From contig KE159582.1 in assembly GCA_000403255.2 (NCBI GenBank), positions 298,724 through 362,723 of the forward strand: DNA of 64,000 bases. Reading direction: 5' to 3'. Numbering within the stretch: the first letter of the stretch is position 1; each line of letters starts with the position of its first letter. Below, one piece after another: positions 56,025-64,000 of this stretch. This DNA comes from Lachnospiraceae bacterium 3-1 (GTDB taxonomy: Bacteria > Bacillota > Clostridia > Lachnospirales > Lachnospiraceae). The notes under the pieces are model-generated. The model did no database searches. It worked only from the letters and a program-made list of their open reading frames with translations, and was not told the origin of the DNA. The translations under genes were made by a program, and so were the position numbers.

Positions 56025-56684
56025 ATGAAAAAGACAACAATTTTATTTGATTTGGATGGAACTCTGGTTAATACGGAAGAAGGCGTTGCCAAAAGCCTTC
56101 GGTATGCATCAGAAAAATATGGCATACCAGAGCCAGACCGGGCAATGATTCGCCGTTTTATTGGTCCGTTGCTGGAGGAATCTTTTCAAAGGGAGTATGG
56201 ACTTTCAGAAGAAGAAGCAAAAGAAGCGGATTTGGTGTTTCGGGAACGCTATGAGACTATCGGCCTCTTTGAGTGTGAGCTGTTTCCAGGTGTGGAAAAG
56301 GTATTAAAGAGCCTGAAAGAGAAAGGCTATCAGATTAGTGTGGCATCCTCTAAGGAGGAAGTGCCTTGCCATCGGATTTTGGAACGTCTTGGCATTGCGC
56401 AGTATTTTGATGTGATTTGTGGAGCAAGATTAAAGGAAAATATCGGAACCAAGATAGAAGTGCTGAAGGATGCTTTAAAACGCCTTGGAATTTCGGAAAA
56501 AAGGGAAGTGGTATTGATTGGTGACAGTCGGTATGATGCCAGAGGAGCCAGGGAAGCAGGGATTGACTGCATCGGTGTTTCCTATGGATTTGAAACCGAC
56601 TTTGATGAGATGAGAAAAGCCGGGGTAGTGGAGATTTTTGATACATTGGAAGAAGTAGAAGAGTATTTGGAAAAAGGTGTCTGA
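56025..56684 (+). CDS. HAD-superfamily phosphatase (phosphoglycolate-phosphatase-like)
   Basis: 219 residues. HAD motifs: nucleophile D9 and acid D11 (FDLDGT), VASSKEE (motif II Ser), Lys of motif III (ENIGTKIE), and GDSRYDARGA (motif IV). A helical cap lies at about 20-85. Starts 11 bases after the ATPase stop with AGAAGGAG. Substrate cannot be assigned. Confidence 0.9.
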   Translation: MKKTTILFDLDGTLVNTEEGVAKSLRYASEKYGIPEPDRAMIRRFIGPLLEESFQREYGLSEEEAKEADLVFRERYETIGLFECELFPGVEKVLKSLKEKGYQISVASSKEEVPCHRILERLGIAQYFDVICGARLKENIGTKIEVLKDALKRLGISEKREVVLIGDSRYDARGAREAGIDCIGVSYGFETDFDEMRKAGVVEIFDTLEEVEEYLEKGV

Positions 56685-56718
56685 TACACAAACAAAAGTT
56701 TGGTACACAAATAAAAGT
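56683..56718 (+). repeat. tandem 17-bp direct repeat upstream of ddh
   Basis: GATACACAAACAAAAGT (56683-56699) and GGTACACAAATAAAAGT (56702-56718), 19-bp period. Could be a double operator for ddh (start 56750) or a chance duplication. Confidence 0.6.
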
Positions 56719-56749
56719 AACAGAGCATTGTTGGAAAGGAGTGCAAAAG

Positions 56750-57736
56750 ATGAGTATTAGAATCGGTATTTTAGGTTATGGAAATCTTGGGCGAGGTGTG
56801 GAGTGTGCAATTAAGCAAAATCCAGATATGGAGTTGGCTGCGGTGTTTACCAGAAGGGAGCCGGCATCTGTTTCTATTCTTACCGAGGGAGCTGCTGTGT
56901 GTGGGATTTCCCAAATAGAGAACTGGAAAGGTAAGATTGATGTGATGATTCTCTGCGGTGGAAGCGCCACAGACCTGCCAGAACAGACCCCTGAGTATGC
57001 AAAGTATTTTAATGTGGTAGATAGCTTTGATACCCATGCAAAAATTCCAGAGCATTTTGCAAAGGTAGAGCAAGCAGCAAAAGCAAATGGGACAGTTGGA
57101 ATTATTTCGGTAGGTTGGGACCCAGGGATGTTTTCCCTGAATCGGATATATGCAAATGCGATCCTGCCAGAAGGAAAAGACTATACATTTTGGGGGAAGG
57201 GTGTTAGCCAGGGACATTCCGACGCCATTCGACGGGTGCCAGGGGTAAAAAATGCAAAACAGTATACGATTCCAGTGGATGATGCGTTAAAGGCAGTGCG
57301 TGCAGGACAAAATCCAGAGCTTACCACCAGACAGAAGCATACGAGAGAGTGCTTTGTTGTTCTGGAAGAGGGCGCAGACCCAGGGAAGGTGGAAGAAGAA
57401 ATTAAAACTATGCCCAATTATTTTGCAGATTATGATACAACGGTACATTTTATCAGTGAGGAGGAGCTTTTCGAGAACCACAGTGGAATTCCTCATGGAG
57501 GATTTGTGATTCGTTCTGGAAAAACTGGGTGGGAACAGGAAAACAACCATGTGATTGAGTATAGTCTGAAATTGGATTCCAATCCAGAATTTACAGCAAG
57601 TGTGATTGTGGCATATGCAAGAGCGGCTTATCGTTTGTCCAAAGAAGGGCAGAGTGGATGTAAGACCGTGTTTGATATTGCCCCAGCTTATTTAAGCGCA
57701 AAGAGTGGGGAAGAGCTTCGGAAAAATTTCCTATGA
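56750..57736 (+). CDS. ddh: meso-diaminopimelate D-dehydrogenase
   Basis: 328 residues. NADPH-dependent one-step conversion of tetrahydrodipicolinate to meso-diaminopimelate. Rossmann motif GILGYGNLGRG (6-16), substrate-pocket segments GWDPGMFSLNR and WGKGVSQGHSDA, and C-terminal NPEFTASVIVAYARA. Start at 56750 chosen over a GTG at 56741 by spacing to GGAAAGGA. With lysA (12756) and murE (DNPR) it shows diaminopimelate metabolism for wall and lysine. An 11-bp hairpin (CCTATGAAAGT / ACTTCCATAGG, one mismatch) overlaps the stop. Confidence 0.96.
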   Translation: MSIRIGILGYGNLGRGVECAIKQNPDMELAAVFTRREPASVSILTEGAAVCGISQIENWKGKIDVMILCGGSATDLPEQTPEYAKYFNVVDSFDTHAKIPEHFAKVEQAAKANGTVGIISVGWDPGMFSLNRIYANAILPEGKDYTFWGKGVSQGHSDAIRRVPGVKNAKQYTIPVDDALKAVRAGQNPELTTRQKHTRECFVVLEEGADPGKVEEEIKTMPNYFADYDTTVHFISEEELFENHSGIPHGGFVIRSGKTGWEQENNHVIEYSLKLDSNPEFTASVIVAYARAAYRLSKEGQSGCKTVFDIAPAYLSAKSGEELRKNFL

Positions 57737-57955
57737 AAGTCTTCGACTTCCATAGGCTGGATGGCCATGCGGCCCGCCAACCGGAAGGCTGAGGAGTTTA
57801 GTAAATGATATTGTTAAGTTTCTCCAGGAATTGCCGATATATATAACAGCTACGGATGGCATTTATTTCTTTGGGAATAAGTGCCATTTTCTTATTTTAT
57901 AGGAAAGATCTATCCGTGCTTGTGATATGGTTGGTTTTCAGAAGGAGGAAAAATG

Positions 57956-58645
57956 ATGTTAGGAAAAATACAAGGAAATACCGGAAATGGATATTTTTCA
58001 CAGGCAGTTTCAGGGTATGCAAAAAAAATGAAACCAGAGGAGGAGAAAAAGGAAAGCTTTTCTGGAAAGCTGATTGGAGAATGTTCGGGGAAAGAATGGG
58101 ATAGGCTGTTACAAGAGGCAGACTATTCTATGGAAGAATACAGTATGTTGCGGAATGGAGTTGTTCGTAGCATGCGGTTTGGTGGGAACGGTTCTATGAC
58201 GGAGTCAAATGATAACGGACAGACAGAGAAACTGGAGATTCAGGATACCATATCAGATGAAATCAAAGAGGAAGCAATCCAAAAGCTGGTTGGAAAGCGG
58301 AATGCGCCCTATTCTATGCTGGCAGATGCAAATGGTATGGTGACGTATGAGGGTGTGTTGTTCCAGTGTGACTTCGAAAAGAACCAGATATGTCTGGGAG
58401 ATGTGTCAAATCCAGATAAGTGTTTGAGTATTCCTTTGGAAAAAGGCGGTTGTCTGGTTGTGAACAGGGATAACATTGATGGGCTGATCCAGGCAATTGG
58501 TATGTTTTCACCTAAAGATATTAACCGGATTATGCAGGCCATTGCAAAGGATGCCAAAATGAAAGAGATTGAGCTTCAGATTGAAGATCAAACCAGCGGT
58601 GCGCCGGTATTAGAGAAAGAAGGAGAAGATGAATCAGAAAAATAA
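57956..58645 (+). CDS. hypothetical protein, 229 aa
   Basis: Soluble, begins MLGKIQGNTGNGYFSQAVSG, with charged helices and a small alpha/beta middle part (about 110-200). No signal peptide or recognisable motif. AGGAGG lies eight bases ahead of the ATG at 57956. It overlaps the CPBP protease gene by 17 bases. The spacer 57737-57955 holds a stop-overlapping hairpin and a stray piece of repeat A stem I (TTTTATAGGAAAGA, near 57895). Function unknown. Confidence 0.65.
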   Translation: MLGKIQGNTGNGYFSQAVSGYAKKMKPEEEKKESFSGKLIGECSGKEWDRLLQEADYSMEEYSMLRNGVVRSMRFGGNGSMTESNDNGQTEKLEIQDTISDEIKEEAIQKLVGKRNAPYSMLADANGMVTYEGVLFQCDFEKNQICLGDVSNPDKCLSIPLEKGGCLVVNRDNIDGLIQAIGMFSPKDINRIMQAIAKDAKMKEIELQIEDQTSGAPVLEKEGEDESEK

Positions 58646-59525
58646 CCCTTACAAAAGCCACGGGGTATTTCAATCCTGGAATGTGATCTATCCAGTGCTT
58701 ATTTATTTTGCAGTGATAAATTTGGCAATGTCCTTGCTGGCAATGGCGGCTTCTTTTCTGGATATGGATTATCAGAAAGGATATATGGCGTTGCAGACGG
58801 CAGCGGTGGCAGTAACGATTCCGTTTATTGCCCGGTTTTATCAGAATGATAAAAAAGAACCTACGGTATTCTGGGAGCATATGGGAATGGAGCTTGAAAA
58901 AAAGACCAATACCCAGAAAATATGCAATGGTTTCCTGATGTTTTTGGCTGGAGCGGTGGTTGGCATGGCGCTGAATAATCTCCTTGCCTTGACTACCTTA
59001 AAAGAGATTTCGGTGGGATATCAGGAAGCAACTGAAAATTTTTTTGCCGGAGGAATCTTGTTTGAATTGCTGGGGGCTTGTCTGTTGACGCCCTTTTTGG
59101 AGGAATTGTTGTACCGAGGCGTGGTGTATGGGAGGCTTTGTGATCTGACGATTGTAAATAATGAAGAAAAAACCAGAGAGGGAAGGAAACGGGAGAACTG
59201 CAACCGACTGATTGCCATGGTACTTTCAGCCTTGCTCTTTGGCGTGCTTCACATGAACCTGGTGCAGTTTGTCTATGCAGCAATATTAGGGATTATGCTT
59301 GCCTGGTTTCTGGAAAAATCTGGTCATTTCTATGGAGCTTTGCTGGCCCATATGGGAGCAAATCTTATGTCTGTCCTTCGGATGGAAACGGGTATGTTTG
59401 GCTGGATGGAAAAAAACAAAAGTGTGTTTGCAGGAGCCACCATCGCCCTTGTGCTCCTTGGCATTGTGCTGTTTGCGGTGATTGAGCTGCAAAATAGAAA
59501 AAAAGAAAATTGTAGTTATAATTGA
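58629..59525 (+). CDS. CPBP-family membrane glutamic endopeptidase
   Basis: 298 residues with about seven membrane helices. Abortive-infection/CAAX-protease-like catalytic motifs: EELLYRG (EExxxR), FGVLHMN (FxxxH) and HMGAN (HxxxN/B type). Members process prenylated or membrane peptides, or bacteriocin precursors; the substrate here is unknown. The start lies inside the preceding gene, 17 bases before its end, with GAAGGAG ahead. Confidence 0.92.
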   Translation: MNQKNNPYKSHGVFQSWNVIYPVLIYFAVINLAMSLLAMAASFLDMDYQKGYMALQTAAVAVTIPFIARFYQNDKKEPTVFWEHMGMELEKKTNTQKICNGFLMFLAGAVVGMALNNLLALTTLKEISVGYQEATENFFAGGILFELLGACLLTPFLEELLYRGVVYGRLCDLTIVNNEEKTREGRKRENCNRLIAMVLSALLFGVLHMNLVQFVYAAILGIMLAWFLEKSGHFYGALLAHMGANLMSVLRMETGMFGWMEKNKSVFAGATIALVLLGIVLFAVIELQNRKKENCSYN

Positions 59526-59550
59526 CAGAAAATAGCAGATTTGTTATATT
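59522..59550 (+). promoter_or_regulatory. promoter of dehydrogenase-flavodiiron operon
   Basis: TTGACA (59522-59527), 17-bp spacer, TATATT (59545-59550), overlapping the stop of the CPBP gene. Strong sigma-A match. Confidence 0.8.
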
Positions 59551-59616
59551 AAAATTAGCAAAAACATAGAATGATGTGTTAAAGGACAGTCTATAAAAGA
59601 AAAGGAGGTAATAGGT

Positions 59617-61533
59617 ATGTTATTTCAAACCACCACAGAACATGAAGCCTTACGAGCAAAGATTCGTGCCTTTGCAGAAGAGGAGATTAAGCCAATTGCT
59701 TTCTCCTTAGATCAGGAAAATGAATTTCCCGATGAGGCAGTGAAAAAGCTTGGAGAGATGGGGCTGATGGGGATTCCGTATCCCAAAGAATACGGCGGAG
59801 CAGGGCTTGATATTACAAGCTATGCCATAGCAGTAGAAGAGCTTGCAAGAGTAGACGGTGGCTCCGGTGTTATTTTATCTGCACATGTTTCCTTAGGCTC
59901 TTTTCCTATCTTTGCATTTGGAAATGAAGAACAGAAGCAGAAGTATTTAGTTCCATTGGCAAAGGGAGAGAAGATTGCAGCGTTTGGGCTGACTGAGCCC
60001 AATGCTGGATCGGATGCAGGCGGTACGGAGACAACAGCTTTGGATAAAGGCAGCTATTATCTTCTGAACGGGGGAAAGATTTTTATTACCAATGCGCCAA
60101 AGGCTGATACTTATGTGGTATTTGCAGTAACTACGCCGGATATTGGAACCCGGGGGATTTCTGCTTTTATTGTGGAAAAAGGATGGGAAGGCTTTGAATT
60201 CGGCGATCACTATGACAAAATGGGCATCCGTTCCTCTACTACTGCGGAGCTTATTTTTAACGATGTGAAGGTTCCCAAGGAAAACCTTTTGGGTAAGGAA
60301 GGCGAGGGATTTAAGATAGCAATGGCTACGCTGGATGGCGGACGTATTGGAATTGCTGCTCAGGCTCTTGGAATTGCCCAAGGAGCTTTTGAACAGGCAT
60401 TAGATTACGCCAAAGAGCGTGTCCAGTTTGGCAAACCCATTGCTGCACAGCAGGGAGTTTCATTTCAATTAGCAGATATGGCAACAAAGCTGCGCTGTGC
60501 CCGTTTTTTGGTTTACTCTGCTGCAGAATTGAAGGAAGCCCATGATCCATATGCTATGGAAGCAGCTATGGCAAAAATGTATGCTTCTGATATTGCGTTG
60601 GAGGTTACCAACAGCGCCATGCAGATTTTCGGCGGCACTGGCTTTTTGAAAGGCATGGATGTGGAGCGGATGTACCGAGATGCGAAAATCACCACAATTT
60701 ATGAAGGAACCAATGAGATTCAACGTGTGGTAATCGCTTCGAATCTTATTGGAAGAATGCCAAAGGATTCTAGCGGCAAAGGAAGCCGTTCTACAATGAA
60801 AAAACCAGCTCCCATCACCGGAGTTCGCAAAGGCCATATTTTTCGGGATGGCGGGGCAAAAGAGAGAGTAGATGCCCTGGTGGAAGCTTTGAAAAAAGAT
60901 GGACATGATTTTACGGTGGGAATTCCTAGTGATACGCCCATTGCGCAGGCTGAACGGGTGGTTTCAGCAGGAAAAGGGATTGGAAGTAAAGAAAATATGA
61001 AACTGATTGAGAATCTTGCGAAATCGGCTGGTGCAGCAATTGGTTCTTCCCGTCCGGTGGCTGAAACCCTCAAATACGTTCCTTTGAGCCGTTATGTAGG
61101 AATGTCAGGACAGAAATTCAGAGGCAACCTTTACATTGCCTGCGGCATATCCGGCGCCACACAGCATTTGAAAGGAATTAAAGATGCATCAACTATTGTG
61201 GCCATCAATAAAAATGGCAATGCACCCATCTTTAAAAACTGTGATTATGGAATTGTAGGAGATGTAAATGAGATTCTGCCTCTCTTAGCAGAAGCTTTGG
61301 ACACTGGAGAAAAGCAGCCGGCGCCTCCAATGGTGAAAATGAAACGTCCGCCAGTTCCAAAGCCCACGCCAATTGGTAAGCGGTATGTATGCAGCGGATG
61401 CGGGTATGAATATATACCAGAAGAAGGAGATGAAGATTCCGGGGCTGCGCCAGGAACCCTTTTTGAAAAGCTGCCAAGCGACTGGGTATGTCCAGAATGT
61501 GCAGAGAGCAAGGAACAGTTTATTGAAGGTTAG
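59617..61533 (+). CDS. acyl-CoA dehydrogenase / ETF-alpha FAD domain / rubredoxin fusion
   Basis: 638 residues, three modules. Residues 1-380: acyl-CoA dehydrogenase with [14 protein letters not shown] and YEGTNEIQR, which holds the expected catalytic base E363. Residues about 425-565: C-terminal FAD-binding domain of electron-transfer flavoprotein alpha ([30 protein letters not shown]). Residues 590-638: rubredoxin with CSGCGY (C592, C595) and CPEC (C626, C629). The next gene is a flavodiiron oxygen reductase, so electrons probably pass from acyl-CoA through FAD and FeS to oxygen within one polypeptide plus its partner. Own consensus promoter. Confidence 0.93.
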   Translation: MLFQTTTEHEALRAKIRAFAEEEIKPIAFSLDQENEFPDEAVKKLGEMGLMGIPYPKEYGGAGLDITSYAIAVEELARVDGGSGVILSAHVSLGSFPIFAFGNEEQKQKYLVPLAKGEKIAAFGLTEPNAGSDAGGTETTALDKGSYYLLNGGKIFITNAPKADTYVVFAVTTPDIGTRGISAFIVEKGWEGFEFGDHYDKMGIRSSTTAELIFNDVKVPKENLLGKEGEGFKIAMATLDGGRIGIAAQALGIAQGAFEQALDYAKERVQFGKPIAAQQGVSFQLADMATKLRCARFLVYSAAELKEAHDPYAMEAAMAKMYASDIALEVTNSAMQIFGGTGFLKGMDVERMYRDAKITTIYEGTNEIQRVVIASNLIGRMPKDSSGKGSRSTMKKPAPITGVRKGHIFRDGGAKERVDALVEALKKDGHDFTVGIPSDTPIAQAERVVSAGKGIGSKENMKLIENLAKSAGAAIGSSRPVAETLKYVPLSRYVGMSGQKFRGNLYIACGISGATQHLKGIKDASTIVAINKNGNAPIFKNCDYGIVGDVNEILPLLAEALDTGEKQPAPPMVKMKRPPVPKPTPIGKRYVCSGCGYEYIPEEGDEDSGAAPGTLFEKLPSDWVCPECAESKEQFIEG

Positions 61534-61617
61534 TTTCTGGTTGAAAATTTTGGGATGCTGTAAAAGGCGGCAGTTTTGGAATATACTGCTTGCTGAAAGG
61601 TTAAAGGAGGAAAGAAT

Positions 61618-62832
61618 ATGTATTGTGTACGGAAGGTAACAGAAGATTTGTACTGGGTCGGCGCCAATGACCACAGGCTTCATTTGTTTGAAAATATTCA
61701 TCCCATTCCTTATGGCGTAAGCTATAATGCGTATTTGCTGATGGATCAGGAGACGGTTCTTTTTGATACCGTTGACTGGTCGGCTTGTCGGCAGTTATTG
61801 GAAAATCTGGATCATGTGCTGGAAGGACGTTCCTTGGACTGGCTGGTTGTGAACCATATGGAGCCGGATCATGGAGCCTGTGTAGAACAAATTTTGCTGC
61901 GTTATCCAGAAGTAAAAGTTATTTCAACAGAGAAATCTTTTATGCTGATGCGCCAGTTCGGATTTCATCCAGAAACCCATGAATGTGTGACGGTAGCAGA
62001 AGGAGATACGCATTGTTTTGGAACTCATACAGTAACCTTTGTGGAAGCGCCTATGGTACACTGGCCAGAGGCTATGGTGACTTTTGATACCACCAATGGG
62101 GCGCTGTTTTCCGCAGATGCTTTTGGCTCCTTTATTGCACTGGATGGTAAATTGTTCGCCGATGAAGTGGACTTTGACAGAGATTGGCTGGATGAAGCAC
62201 GTCGTTATCTAACCAATATTGTAGGGAAGTATGGCCCTCACATTCAGCTTTTGTTGAAAAAAGCTGGGGGAATCCTGGATCAGATTAAATATATTTGTCC
62301 CCTGCATGGTCCAGTGTGGCGCGAGAATTTGGGATATTTTGTAGAAAAATATGATAAGTGGAGCCGCTATGAGCCTGAAGTGAAAGGCGTTATGATTGCC
62401 TATGCTTCCATGTATGGAAATACAGAAGGGGCTGCACAGGCTTTGGCTGGCAGACTTTGTGAAAAAGGCTGCACCAATGTGGCAGTGTATGATGTATCAA
62501 ACACTCATGTGTCCTATTTGATTTCGGAAGCTTTTAAATACAGCCATATTGTACTTGGTTCCGTTACTTACAATTTGGGTATTTATCCAGTGATGCATAA
62601 TTTCCTTATGGACATGAAAGCCCTGAATCTTCAAAAGCGTACCTTTGCCTTAATTGAAAATGGTTCCTGGGCCTGCAAGTCTGGGGATTTGATGCAGAAA
62701 TTCATAGAGGAAGAATTGAAGGACATGACCCTTTTGAATGAAAGGTTAAGTATGGCGTCTTCTATGGGGCCAGATAAAAATGTTGATTTGGATGCACTGG
62801 CAGATGCCATTATGGAATCCATGAAGGAATAA
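61618..62832 (+). CDS. fprA: flavodiiron protein (oxygen/NO reductase)
   Basis: 404 residues. Metallo-beta-lactamase domain with a complete diiron site: H80, E82, D84, H85 (HMEPDH), H148, D167, H230. Flavodoxin domain from about 258 (AYASMYGNTEGA) for FMN. Reduces oxygen to water (or NO) using rubredoxin, which here is supplied by the C-terminal rubredoxin of the upstream fusion protein. Separated from it by 84 bp with AAAGGAGG ahead. A T-tailed hairpin follows. Confidence 0.95.
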   Translation: MYCVRKVTEDLYWVGANDHRLHLFENIHPIPYGVSYNAYLLMDQETVLFDTVDWSACRQLLENLDHVLEGRSLDWLVVNHMEPDHGACVEQILLRYPEVKVISTEKSFMLMRQFGFHPETHECVTVAEGDTHCFGTHTVTFVEAPMVHWPEAMVTFDTTNGALFSADAFGSFIALDGKLFADEVDFDRDWLDEARRYLTNIVGKYGPHIQLLLKKAGGILDQIKYICPLHGPVWRENLGYFVEKYDKWSRYEPEVKGVMIAYASMYGNTEGAAQALAGRLCEKGCTNVAVYDVSNTHVSYLISEAFKYSHIVLGSVTYNLGIYPVMHNFLMDMKALNLQKRTFALIENGSWACKSGDLMQKFIEEELKDMTLLNERLSMASSMGPDKNVDLDALADAIMESMKE

Positions 62833-62870
62833 GATACAAGGGTCATCTGTGATAGGGCAGATGATGGTCT

Positions 62871-62920
62871 AAAAAGCTGTTGCGTGAAGAATGTTTATTC
62901 TTGATGCAACAGCTTTTTTT
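62871..62920 (+). terminator. intrinsic terminator after fprA
   Basis: AAAAAGCTGTTGC (62871-62883) / GCAACAGCTTTTTT (62906-62919). The rest of the 62833-63159 spacer holds only the inverted repeat at 63043-63079. Confidence 0.9.
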
Positions 62921-63042
62921 GTGCTGGAGTGTTAGTTTTTCTTTTTGGATGGGAATACTATTTCCGGTTGTTTTTGATTTGCGTCAAAATCAATTGTATT
63001 CTGCAATTGTTTTTGATACAGGTGCAAAAGTAATTACATTAG

Positions 63043-63079
63043 AAAAATGCAACATTTGTTATGCAAATGTTGCATTTTT
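63043..63079. repeat. inverted repeat / recombinase site candidate, left
   Basis: 16-bp perfect arms AAAAATGCAACATTTG (63043-63058) and CAAATGTTGCATTTTT (63064-63079) around TTATG. Core TGCAACATTTG-TTATG-CAAATGTTGCA (63048-63074) matches the site at 63758-63784 in opposite orientation. The A and T tails would also make it a bidirectional terminator. Confidence 0.8.
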
Positions 63080-63159
63080 CTGTACACTTCCTATATCGGA
63101 AATTATCTCAAAAACTTTAGCCCCTAAATTCATTTTTTATTTTTCCCCCGAAATATTCA

Positions 63160-63741
63160 TTATAAAAAATCGATTTCCATAAAGATAGAATCCCGCTCAT
63201 CTTGGTCGATGCCTAGGTATTTTTTTGTGATGCTATAAGAAGAATGGTTAAAAATATCCATTAAAAGTGCGGGCGGAACACCCTGTTTCCATGCGTGGTA
63301 GCCGAAGGTTTTGCGAAGAGAGTGACAGCTTACATGGGTGGTGTGCAGTGTTTCCACAGCGGCTTTTTTCATAATGCGGAACGCTTGGGAGCGGCTTAAA
63401 GGCCGTGTGTAATCAGTTGTTTTTGTAAAAATATAGTCTGTAGGATTTGGTTTTCGGGTTTTCTTATAAAGGTTCAATGTTTCGACTAAATGGCAGTTCA
63501 TTGCCACAATATTTTGTTTTCCGGTCTTTTTTTCTCGGATGAATAAATGTTGCCGGAAGCATTTTAAGTCAAAATCATATACTTCTTCCCATTTTAAATT
63601 CAGAATGTCTCCAATGCGCAGCGCAGTGTGCAATCCGAATGTGATGAGTGCATAATTTCTGGCATTTGGATGGTAATTGTGATAATAGTCCAGAAATTTT
63701 TTTAAATCATCTTTCTCGCGAATTGGTTGTGTTGTTCCCAT
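63160..63741 (-). CDS. small tyrosine recombinase
   Basis: 193 residues, catalytic domain only, lacking the usual N-terminal core-binding domain. Catalytic set: R42 (ALRIGDIL), Lys in the KKTGKQN hairpin, H140-x2-R143 (CHSLRK), H166 and nucleophile Y175 (TKKYLGI). Start at 63741 is backed by GGAGG on the - strand (63749-63753); an upstream extension is not. The gene lies between two inverted palindromic sites (63048-63074 and 63758-63784) and opposite csrA. Such orphan recombinases commonly drive DNA inversion or element excision. Confidence 0.9.
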   Translation of the reverse strand: MGTTQPIREKDDLKKFLDYYHNYHPNARNYALITFGLHTALRIGDILNLKWEEVYDFDLKCFRQHLFIREKKTGKQNIVAMNCHLVETLNLYKKTRKPNPTDYIFTKTTDYTRPLSRSQAFRIMKKAAVETLHTTHVSCHSLRKTFGYHAWKQGVPPALLMDIFNHSSYSITKKYLGIDQDERDSIFMEIDFL

Positions 63742-63757
63742 TTTTCTACCTCCAGTC

Positions 63758-63784
63758 TGCAACAATTGCATAACAACTGTTGCA
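63758..63784. repeat. inverted repeat / recombinase site candidate, right
   Basis: TGCAACAATTG (63758-63768), CATAA spacer, CAACTGTTGCA (63774-63784); one arm mismatch. The spacer is the reverse complement of TTATG at 63059-63063, so the two sites are inverted relative to each other. It overlaps the leader of the recombinase gene. Confidence 0.8.
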
Positions 63785-63792
63785 TTAATCTT

Positions 63793-63821
63793 TTGTTTGG
63801 CCGTCACCTCTTACTTACAAT
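63793..63821 (+). promoter_or_regulatory. promoter of csrA
   Basis: TTGTTT (63793-63798), 17-bp spacer, TACAAT (63816-63821), directed away from the recombinase and placed just outside the right inverted site. Confidence 0.6.
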
Positions 63822-63874
63822 GGCTGAACAAATTTTACCACGGAGGAATCCGTTAGGGAGAACAGGAGGTTAAT

Positions 63875-64000
63875 ATGCTGAAATTATCAGTAAAGCCAGG
63901 GGAATATGTCCTGATTGGGGATGATATCAAAATGGTATTTGCAGGAGGAAGTTCCAATAACCTGAGGATTCTCATCGATGCACCCAGGGCTTACAACATT
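63875..64000 (+). CDS. csrA: carbon storage regulator CsrA (partial, runs off window)
   Basis: The first 42 residues are present: MLKLSVKPGEYVLIGDDI and, later, ILIDAPRAYNI. The GE-(V/I)-x-IGDD and DAPR motifs are those of the RNA-binding CsrA/RsmA family, which blocks translation of flagellin and carbon-metabolism mRNAs. AGGAGGT (63864-63870) lies ahead of the ATG. In Clostridia csrA usually sits with fliW in flagellar clusters, so one may begin here. Confidence 0.8.
   Translation, partial: MLKLSVKPGEYVLIGDDIKMVFAGGSSNNLRILIDAPRAYNI

Noticed and set aside
56683-56718. Start of a CRISPR array
   Set aside because: Only two 17-bp units with two-base separation; no spacers and no cas genes.
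56683-56750. T-box or lysine riboswitch upstream of ddh
   Set aside because: The spacer is only 65 bases, with no specifier stem, T-box or lysine aptamer signature.
57856-58104. Frame overlapping the start of the 57956 gene with hydrophobic N-terminus
   Set aside because: The 57956 frame has the AGGAGG site and normal composition; the other frame is a shadow.
62871-62920. fprA terminator also carries TGTTGC / TGCAACA, like the recombinase sites
   Set aside because: The match is only seven bases and lacks the TTATG spacer and TTG/CAA inner arms; treated as a plain terminator.

Overview
The window is a contiguous stretch of a low-to-mid GC Firmicutes chromosome, most likely a gut Lachnospiraceae (Clostridia). 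Reasons: the MurE type with a DNPR motif and a meso-diaminopimelate dehydrogenase, an oxygen-independent class III ribonucleotide reductase, an acyl-CoA dehydrogenase-ETF-rubredoxin fusion next to a flavodiiron protein, PASTA kinase signalling, strong AGGAGG ribosome binding sites, and BspA-type leucine-rich repeat proteins. Almost all genes are on the + strand; only the LTA-synthase-like gene (46133-48418), the terminal tyrosine recombinase and one transposase relic are on the - strand. No rRNA, tRNA or CRISPR array was seen.

Layout. 1-5.2 kb: GntR regulator, heterodimeric ABC exporter, small protein. 5.2-5.65 kb: repeat-rich spacer. 5.65-9.86 kb: a large secreted LRR / cysteine-peptidase-like / Ig-like protein gene broken by two frameshifts and a stop. 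9.9-14.4 kb: nrdDG (with NrdR-like boxes) and lysA. 14.4-16.9 kb: a queuosine-precursor island (queC-yhhQ-queF) with its own promoter, a probable preQ1 riboswitch and terminator, bounded by 40-bp direct repeats and carrying a transposase relic. 16.9-30.3 kb: a long housekeeping operon: murE, priA, def, fmt, yugP-like protease, rsmB, rlmN, PP2C phosphatase, PASTA kinase, rsgA, rpe, thiN. 30.3-36.6 kb: accessory region with a lipoprotein, an Uma2 nuclease-like protein, ychF, gene remnants, repeats and an Lsa-type ABC-F gene behind a leader-peptide/terminator attenuator. 36.7-46 kb: chemoreceptor, S1-domain protein, lytic transglycosylase, dut, an MsmX-type sugar-importer ATPase, a CdaR-like regulator, a coiled-coil protein and a ComEC-like lipoprotein. 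48.7-52.2 kb: complete folC-folE-folP-folBK cluster. 52.2-56 kb: a trio of LRR protein, VWA protein with a degenerate metallopeptidase motif, and MoxR-type AAA+ ATPase. 56-59.5 kb: HAD phosphatase, ddh, unknown protein, CPBP protease. 59.6-62.8 kb: oxygen-detoxifying fusion dehydrogenase plus flavodiiron protein. 63-64 kb: a small tyrosine recombinase between two inverted 27-bp palindromes, followed by the start of csrA.

Best candidates for something undescribed: (1) an intergenic repeat family (four + strand copies between 30.4 and 46.1 kb) whose stems show compensatory changes, so probably a structured RNA or mobile RNA-like element; (2) the recombinase with matching inverted palindromic sites beside csrA, which looks like a self-contained DNA inversion switch; (3) the three-component attenuator in front of the ABC-F gene; (4) the LRR-VWA-MoxR trio; (5) the dehydrogenase-ETF-rubredoxin / flavodiiron pair. 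All positions and motifs were read by eye; no alignment, folding or database search was run.
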